Source: Methanobacteriota archaeon
GTDB taxonomy: Archaea; Thermoplasmatota; Thermoplasmata; RBG-16-68-12
Length of the DNA: 17,004 nucleotides
Direction: 5' to 3'
NCBI GenBank assembly: GCA_005878325.1
Contig: VBMR01000137.1
Location: forward strand, 1-17,004
Shown: positions 11,788-17,004 of the stretch, piece after piece
How the letters are laid out: every line of letters begins with the position of its first letter
How positions within the stretch are numbered: position 1 is the first letter of the stretch
Notes under the pieces: generated by a model
Databases searched by the model: none
What the model saw: only the letters and a program-made list of their open reading frames with translations
What the model was told of the DNA's origin: nothing
Made by a program: the position numbers and the translations under genes

Positions 11788-14574
11788 ATGTCGAATCGAG
11801 CCGGACACTATGGCGCGGCACTCAGCTTCTTGGTCGTCTCGGCCCTGGTCCTCGGCGCCCTGTTCGCGTTCATCGCGATCGGTCCCGCCGCCCAGGCGGC
11901 CTCCTGTGACCAGGTCAGTCGGGACATCACGGGCACATGGACCATCACCACGGTGCAGGAGTGCAGCGGGATCGTCTATTCGGTCGATGGCTCGATCATC
12001 ATCAACTCCGGCGGTTCCCTGAAGCTGACGAACGGCGGACTCCGCTTTACGATGGACACGGCCCCGGCCCACTCCGGCTACGCATTGAATGTGAATGCGG
12101 GCGGGTCCCTGATCCTCGACAACTCAATCGTCACCACGGAAGTCAAGGCAATCAATCCGTACGTGTACCTGCCGTTGACCGTGTCCGGCGCAAACAGCAT
12201 GTTCAAGATGATGAACGGCGCGATGTTGAAGTTCCCCGGTTGGTTCAATGCGACGAGCGCGACGGTCAACATCACGGATTCTACGATCACCGGCTTCGAC
12301 GACTCGGATCTCCAGGGGTCCGGCCTCAACATTGACGCGAGCAACGACGGTCCCGTCATTTCCTGGACGGCAACGACGGCGATGGTCTACCGCTCCCGGA
12401 TCGATCGGATTTACGAGGGGACGACGGCCCGGAACGTTGCCCTCAGCACGGCAAGCAACCTCTACGCATACGATTCGTACATCGGTGTCGATTACGCGAA
12501 CGGCACGAGCACCCACAACGCCTTGACCGTGGACGGGAGCTCGAACGCCTACCTGTTCGGAGTCACGATCGACCGAACGCAAGAGGACCCAACATCACGG
12601 GCCAACTGGCAGCCCGCGTTCGTGCCAGCCGCGGGCGGCAATGTGTACCTCCTGCGCTGGGCGGCGGTCCTCACGGTTGACTCGACGGGCTTCCCCGTCA
12701 GCGGCTCCGCCATCTCCGCGGCAATGAGCCCGACCGGTTCCCCGGCCCAATACCCGGACAACGGACTTTTATCGACCCCGAGCCAGCGCACGATCTGGTA
12801 CCTCGGTCGGGCGACGTCGGGCACGAACGCCTGGGACCGGACGAACCAGAACGGCGAGGCGCGAATCCCTCTGTATACGGACCAGATCACCGCGGGATCC
12901 CTGCCGAACGCTGCATCGTTCGGCAACTACGCGATCACCGCAACGTTCGCCCCGGCGACCGCGACGGGAGGGGCCGCGTTCCCCGCGTATCCATCAATTA
13001 GCACCGCGGACAACACGCGGAACGTGGCGATGCCGTTCAGCATTCAGGTGCGGTCGGGACCGGACTTCGTTCCGAGTACCGCGCCCTCGCTGACCGTCCT
13101 CCAGAACCAGCCCTTCACGGTCCAGGTCGTCGTCGACAACCAAGGGCAGACAGATGCGCCCAGCGCGCCCCTTGCAGCCTATCTCAACAACCGCTCGAAC
13201 CAGCTCGTCCGTGTGACGGTCCCACTGCTTCGCCCTGCGGAGTCCGTCACCCAAGCCGTGCCCATCCCGGCATTGGCGGTTACCGGCGCACAGACCCTCA
13301 TGCTCTGGGTCGACCCCGACGGCGCGGTCAATGAGGGCGGCGTCGCACAAGAGGCGAATAACATTTTCAACGTGTCGCTGTTCGTCCAGCCGCCGCCGCC
13401 CGGCTTCGTCGCGATCGATCTTCCGAGCAGCGATCAGTCGATCCAGCCGGGTTCGCAGCTCACCGTGAGCGGCTCCGTCCGGGAGACGGATCTGACGGGT
13501 ATTGACGGCGTCCTCTTGAACATCGAGTTGCGGCAAGGCGGCAACGCCGTTGCTACGACCACGGCGACCTCTGGCGTGGACGGCTCCTTCCTGGCGCTCA
13601 TGGACGTGCCGGGCGGGTTGTCGGAAGGATCGTACAGCGTGGTTGTGACGCCCACGGCCAGCACGATTTCGCCGGATCAACGGGCCGTCCACATCGCGTC
13701 GAACCTGCCCCTGCTGAGCCGGCCCTTGCCGTTCCTCGGCATCCCGCTCTGGCTGTTCCTCATCATCCTGGCGGCCGCGGCGGCGATCGGGATCGGCATC
13801 ACCCTGTACATCAAAGTGTACGGCCTCGGAAAGATGGTGGAGTGCGGCGAATGCGGCGCCTTCATCCCCGAGGACGCGACCTCGTGTCCGAAGTGCGGCG
13901 TGGAGTTCGAGAAGGACATGGCGAAGTGCTCGAACTGCCAGGCCTGGATCCCGGTCGACGTGAAGCAGTGCCCGGAGTGCGGCGTCGAGTTCGCGACCGG
14001 CGAGGTCGAGATGGCCGACTACCAGGAGAAGATGCGCCTCCAGTACGACGAGGTCGTCTCGAAGTTCAAAGACGAAGCGTCCCGGCAGCTGGGCCGCGCC
14101 CTCTCCGACCGTGAGTTCCAGGAGTGGTGGCGCAAGCAACCGACCTTCGTGACCTTCGAGGACTGGCTCCGCGAGGAAGAGGAGATGCGCAAGATGGGCT
14201 CGAAGCCATGCCCGACGTGCGGCACCCTCAACTCGGTCACGGCCACCGTGTGTCACAAGTGCGGCTCGCTCATGCGCGAGTCCCCCCGCCCGCCAGCCGG
14301 CGGAAGCGGTGGTGGCTCCCCGCCCGCGGTCCAGGCCCGACGGCCTGGTGGGGCCTCGGAGCCCCCGTCGGGCGGGGCCGCGGCTCCCTTCCCGCCCTCG
14401 GGTACGCCCTCCGGTCCGACCGGCACGGAGTCGATCCCACGCCGGGTGATCCGCAAGCCATCCGCCCCGCAGCCCGTCGTCCAGAAGAAAGTCGTCAAGA
14501 AGCCGATGGGCGAGAGTTCGGAGGGCGGAGGCCAGTCGGATTCGAGCGGCAACCAATCGGAAGACGAGCTCTGA
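11788..14574 (+). CDS. Membrane-anchored beta-rich surface protein with cytoplasmic zinc ribbons
   Basis: The 928-residue protein opens with a signal peptide (HYGAALSFLVVSALVLGALF … AAQA). The outer part begins with about 400 residues of Asn/Gly/Ser/Thr-rich repeats suggesting a beta-helix (SIIINSGGSLKLTNGGL). A CARDB-like domain follows (TVQVVVDNQGQTDAPSAPL … EANNIFNVSLFV), then an Ig-like domain (LTVSGSVRETDLTGIDGVLL). One membrane helix lies near 655-677. Inside are Cys4 ribbons C686/C689-C700/C703, C714/C717-C728/C731 and C808/C811-C822/C825, the last two separated by a helical linker (DREFQEWWRKQPTFVTFEDW). The Pro/Gly tail ends with VVQKKVVKKP and an acidic end. ATG 11788 is chosen for the GGGAGG seven bases upstream and the direct start of the signal peptide; ATG 11728 would add 20 polar residues. 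It is plausibly a surface receptor or adhesin connected to internal partners. Confidence 0.85.
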   Translation: MSNRAGHYGAALSFLVVSALVLGALFAFIAIGPAAQAASCDQVSRDITGTWTITTVQECSGIVYSVDGSIIINSGGSLKLTNGGLRFTMDTAPAHSGYALNVNAGGSLILDNSIVTTEVKAINPYVYLPLTVSGANSMFKMMNGAMLKFPGWFNATSATVNITDSTITGFDDSDLQGSGLNIDASNDGPVISWTATTAMVYRSRIDRIYEGTTARNVALSTASNLYAYDSYIGVDYANGTSTHNALTVDGSSNAYLFGVTIDRTQEDPTSRANWQPAFVPAAGGNVYLLRWAAVLTVDSTGFPVSGSAISAAMSPTGSPAQYPDNGLLSTPSQRTIWYLGRATSGTNAWDRTNQNGEARIPLYTDQITAGSLPNAASFGNYAITATFAPATATGGAAFPAYPSISTADNTRNVAMPFSIQVRSGPDFVPSTAPSLTVLQNQPFTVQVVVDNQGQTDAPSAPLAAYLNNRSNQLVRVTVPLLRPAESVTQAVPIPALAVTGAQTLMLWVDPDGAVNEGGVAQEANNIFNVSLFVQPPPPGFVAIDLPSSDQSIQPGSQLTVSGSVRETDLTGIDGVLLNIELRQGGNAVATTTATSGVDGSFLALMDVPGGLSEGSYSVVVTPTASTISPDQRAVHIASNLPLLSRPLPFLGIPLWLFLIILAAAAAIGIGITLYIKVYGLGKMVECGECGAFIPEDATSCPKCGVEFEKDMAKCSNCQAWIPVDVKQCPECGVEFATGEVEMADYQEKMRLQYDEVVSKFKDEASRQLGRALSDREFQEWWRKQPTFVTFEDWLREEEEMRKMGSKPCPTCGTLNSVTATVCHKCGSLMRESPRPPAGGSGGGSPPAVQARRPGGASEPPSGGAAAPFPPSGTPSGPTGTESIPRRVIRKPSAPQPVVQKKVVKKPMGESSEGGGQSDSSGNQSEDEL

Positions 14575-14576
14575 GC

Positions 14577-14616
14577 TCGGCCTTCCCCAGCCCCTTTCCC
14601 TTTCTATTCCTTCGCG
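14577..14616 (+). terminator. Pyrimidine-rich probable terminator
   Basis: A C/T-rich tract (CCCCTTTCCCTTTCTATTCC and flanks) directly follows the stop of the 928-residue protein. It is an acceptable but not strong archaeal termination signal before the MFS gene. Confidence 0.3.
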
Positions 14617-14688
14617 CGCCCAGAGGACCGTTCCGAGTCTGAACTCGCGGGGGGCCGGCCCAGACGCGCCTCCGCTCGGAGAAGTCTT

Positions 14689-15891
14689 ATGGCCCCCGCC
14701 GAGATGCCCGCGGGGATGCGCCGGGAGGATCGGGCCATCGTGGCCCCGCTGGGATTCCTCCATGGCGTGGTCCACGCGAACCTCCTCGCGATCCCCGTGT
14801 TCCTCCTCGCGTGGCGGACCGAATTCGGAGCGGGCGATGTGACGCTGGGCCTGCTTGCCGCGACCGCCTACGCGTGCTTCTGGCTCAGCAGCGTGCCCTT
14901 CGGATTCCTCGCGGACCGGAGGGACCCGTCGACCCTTCTCATCGCGTGTGCTGGCGGCATTGCGGCTTCCTTGGCCGCGGTGGCTCTCAGTCCCTCCCTT
15001 CTGCCCCTCGAGGCCTCCCTGGCGGCCCTCGGCCTCGCATCCGGAATCTACCATCCGACGGCTCTGGCCGCGATCTCCCGCACCGTCGAGGAACAGGGCC
15101 GCGGCATGGGGTGGCACGGTATGGGCGGCAGCCTGGGGATTGCCTTCGGTCCCGCCTTCGCCACCGCGACGCTCACCATGGGATGGTCCTGGAGGACGAC
15201 GGTCGGGCTGTTGGGCCTGCTTCCGCTCGTGGCGACCCTGGTCCTGGCGGTCCGCCCGGTCGCCGCCTCGGCCCGAAGCCCATCCTCCGACCCGCGCCCG
15301 TCGTTCCGGTCCCTCGCGACCCTCCCGTATGCCCGCATGATCCTGGTCTACCTGTTCGCGGGTTTCGCGTACCAGGGATCGCTGGCATTCCTGCCCCGCT
15401 TCGTCGGCCCGGGGATTTTCGCCCTTGCCCTCGGGCTGGGCGCGATCGGCCAGGTGATCGCGGGGATGCTCGCAGATCGTCGGCGTCCGGACCAGATCCT
15501 CTTCAGCCTGAGCCTCGCGGCGGCGGTCCTCCTTGGCCTCCTCGCCCTCTTGGCGGGGCCGATGGGCCCGGCGCCGAGTGGCTCGGACTCGTTCGTCTCT
15601 CGTCTCTGGACACCCTTCGCCGTGGCGGCATTGGCTTTTGGATTCTTTCTCTTCTCCTTGGAGGCCCTGCAGAATACCCTCGTGACGCATGCCGTCCCGC
15701 GGGAAATCCGCGGCTTTGCCTTCGGCCTGACTTTCCTGAGCGTCTTCGGCCTTGGGTCGGTCGGAGCGGCCGCCGCGGGATGGCTAATGTCCCGTGGCGA
15801 CTCGAGCCTTCTATTCCTCCTCCTCGCCGTCTCTCTTGCCCTGTCCGGAAGCGTAGCGCTCGGCCGCAGGAAAATTGAGGGACGGAGCTGA
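14689..15891 (+). CDS. Major facilitator superfamily transporter
   Basis: The 400-residue protein has about 12 membrane helices in two halves. The loop between helices 2 and 3 shows the MFS signature (FGFLADRRDPSTLL); the equivalent in the second half is AGMLADRRRPDQILFS. The SGIYHPTALAAISRTVEEQG stretch followed by GMGGSLGIAFGPAF resembles the fosmidomycin resistance (Fsr)-like drug export group, but the substrate is unknown. ATG 14689 gives the longest frame. CTTATGG at 14686-14692 resembles the tRNA TATA box and lies about 27 bases before an in-frame ATG at 14716, so a leaderless start there (MRREDRAIVAPLGF) is a good alternative. The gene converges on the secretion ATPase with six bases between. 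Confidence 0.85.
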   Translation: MAPAEMPAGMRREDRAIVAPLGFLHGVVHANLLAIPVFLLAWRTEFGAGDVTLGLLAATAYACFWLSSVPFGFLADRRDPSTLLIACAGGIAASLAAVALSPSLLPLEASLAALGLASGIYHPTALAAISRTVEEQGRGMGWHGMGGSLGIAFGPAFATATLTMGWSWRTTVGLLGLLPLVATLVLAVRPVAASARSPSSDPRPSFRSLATLPYARMILVYLFAGFAYQGSLAFLPRFVGPGIFALALGLGAIGQVIAGMLADRRRPDQILFSLSLAAAVLLGLLALLAGPMGPAPSGSDSFVSRLWTPFAVAALAFGFFLFSLEALQNTLVTHAVPREIRGFAFGLTFLSVFGLGSVGAAAAGWLMSRGDSSLLFLLLAVSLALSGSVALGRRKIEGRS

Positions 15892-15897
15892 CGGAAA

Positions 15898-17004
15898 TCA
15901 GCTGGCGGCCACGTGGACGCCCTGGGCCGTCAAGGTGTCGCGGACGATCTTGATCATCCCGTCCGGGTCCTTGTAGTAGGACGAAACGATTTTCGCGACG
16001 TCGCGGTAGTTCTTGACGTCCATCCGTTTCAAGTAGTCGAAGATATCGAGGCGGCGTTTCACCTCTTGCTCCATCCTCCGCTGGTTCCAGTTCCGGGCCA
16101 GGGAGATCTTCTCGTAGACGTACGAATGACCGCTGTAGTTGAAGGTGTCGTCCGCCGGATTCCAGGTGTAGGCGGAGTTCGTGATTAGTTCGTTCGACTC
16201 CGGGTCCGTGCCGACGACCTCGACGATCGCCTTCACCCGGCGGGTCATGTCTGTGCCGACTTTCACTTGCGATTGGAGCAAGACGATGTCGAGGGCCGCC
16301 ACGAGGGCCCGCGGAAGGTTGATTGGGTCGTTCTCGAGCCGGTGGACCATCGCCTGGACGTCGTCCGCGTGGAACGTCGTGTAGGCGGACTTGCCCGTCG
16401 CCATAGCCTGGAACACGACGAACGCCTCGGGACCCCGGACCTCTCCAATCATCATGTACTGTGGCCGTTGCCGCAGGGCCGCGGTGAGCAAGTCGAACAT
16501 GTCGATCTCGCCCGCGGCCTTGCCCGTCCGCTGGGACTTACCGCCGAAACCGCCGCGGGTCAGCAGGGGAACCCAGTTCTCGTGGGGAAGGTTCAGCTCC
16601 CGCGTGTCTTCGATGGAGACGATCTTCATCTGGGGCGGGATGAACAGCAGGATCGCGTTTAGGGTCGTCGTCTTCCCGGACGCCGTGCCGCCGCAGATCA
16701 GCATGCTCTGCCCGTTCTCGATCGCGAGCCACATGTACGCCATCATCTCGTGGGACATCGTCTTGAAGCGCACGAGGTCGAGCGGCGTGAAGGGGTTTTC
16801 GCGGAACCGCCGGATCGTGAAGGACGAACCGCGCTTCGTGACGTGCATCCCCAGGGTGGCCTGGAGACGCGAGCCGTCCGGGATCGTGGCGTCAAGCATC
16901 GGTTGCGCTACGGAGATGTGCTTCCCAGAGCGTTGGGCGAGCCAGACGACGAAGCCGTCAAGCTCCTCCGCGGAATCGAACTTCAGGTTGGATGGAATGG
17001 ATCC
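15898..17004 (-). CDS. Type II/IV secretion ATPase, archaellum/pilus type (5' partial)
   Basis: The reading frame runs through the right window edge; the ATG at 16899 is internal, because 35 further in-frame codons upstream encode family sequence (FVVWLAQRSGKHISVAQPML). The protein powers assembly of type IV pilus-like filaments or the archaellum at the membrane. Seen in order: LDATIPDGSRLQATLG, a TIRRF basic patch, Walker A GGTASGKTT (16666-16692), the Asp box SIEDTRELNLP, the archaeal insert with GGFGGKSQRTGKAAGEIDMF, Walker B MMIGEVRGPEA and the His box TGKSAYTTFHADD. The helical C-terminus (MEQEVKRRLDIFDYLKRMDV) is complete. It resembles archaeal GspE-like proteins and FlaI. Without the N-terminus or partner genes the two cannot be separated. 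The visible end is 368 residues. Confidence 0.92.
   Translation of the reverse strand, partial: GSIPSNLKFDSAEELDGFVVWLAQRSGKHISVAQPMLDATIPDGSRLQATLGMHVTKRGSSFTIRRFRENPFTPLDLVRFKTMSHEMMAYMWLAIENGQSMLICGGTASGKTTTLNAILLFIPPQMKIVSIEDTRELNLPHENWVPLLTRGGFGGKSQRTGKAAGEIDMFDLLTAALRQRPQYMMIGEVRGPEAFVVFQAMATGKSAYTTFHADDVQAMVHRLENDPINLPRALVAALDIVLLQSQVKVGTDMTRRVKAIVEVVGTDPESNELITNSAYTWNPADDTFNYSGHSYVYEKISLARNWNQRRMEQEVKRRLDIFDYLKRMDVKNYRDVAKIVSSYYKDPDGMIKIVRDTLTAQGVHVAAS

Noticed and set aside
12994..15690. 898-codon minus-strand open frame antisense to the surface protein and MFS gene
   Set aside because: Its product is dominated by Arg, Gly, Glu and His with no domain, and it lies opposite two well-supported genes. 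It is a by-product of high GC content.
1..17004. CRISPR arrays, insertion sequences, integrases or phage genes
   Set aside because: No regularly spaced repeats, transposase motifs or terminal inverted repeats were seen. The introduced-looking element is a domain within one gene, not a mobile element.
16999..17004. Window ends exactly in GGATCC (BamHI site)
   Set aside because: It may be a cloning junction or chance; the secretion ATPase frame simply runs off the edge and the site says nothing about biology.

Overview
The window is a GC-rich piece of an archaeal chromosome. The evidence for archaea is a tRNA-Thr gene with an intron at the canonical 37/38 position, predicted to fold as a bulge-helix-bulge (BHB), TATA-like boxes about 27 bases before several start codons (leaderless transcripts), a LemA/TPM pair, a KaiC-like RecA-fold ATPase, a DUF835 domain, and an archaellum/type IV pilus-type secretion ATPase. 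Together with the many zinc-ribbon/coiled-coil proteins, the content fits a high-GC Thermoplasmatota-like lineage. That placement is inference and was not tested with a phylogenetic marker.

Layout, left to right. Bases 1-1220: the end of an unidentified plus-strand gene converges on, and overlaps, a metal-dependent amidohydrolase. Bases 1313-1426: intron-containing tRNA-Thr(CGT) and its T-tract. Bases 1429-2700: minus-strand lemA-TPM operon. Bases 2936-3139: a small coiled-coil protein with an operator-like palindrome upstream. Bases 3166-4536 and 4599-5846: minus-strand NCS1 nucleobase/HMP-type permease and phosphoglycerate kinase, each apparently leaderless. Bases 5977-8099: a large protein with an unmistakable bacterial-type DnaA AAA+ module between an N-terminal DUF2226-like region and a C-terminal DUF835 domain; its 5' end is displaced by a frameshift. 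Bases 8112-9596: convergent triple zinc-ribbon/helical protein. Bases 9639-11494: KaiC-like ATPase, a 20-codon mini-ORF and a coiled-coil/zinc-ribbon protein, in operon order. Bases 11788-14574: a large membrane-anchored protein with a beta-rich exterior and three cytoplasmic zinc-ribbon units. Bases 14689-15891: MFS exporter. Bases 15898-17004: 5'-truncated secretion ATPase.

The interesting block is 5977-14574. It holds a DnaA-type ATPase without the DnaA DNA-binding domain, a KaiC-type ATPase, and three different proteins carrying Cys-rich ribbons, coiled coils and basic tails. Archaea start replication with Orc1/Cdc6, so a DnaA AAA+ core fused to archaeal regulatory domains is probably a repurposed switch or scaffold, not an initiator. 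Co-function of the block is a hypothesis from proximity and shared domain style; the genes are not all on one strand.
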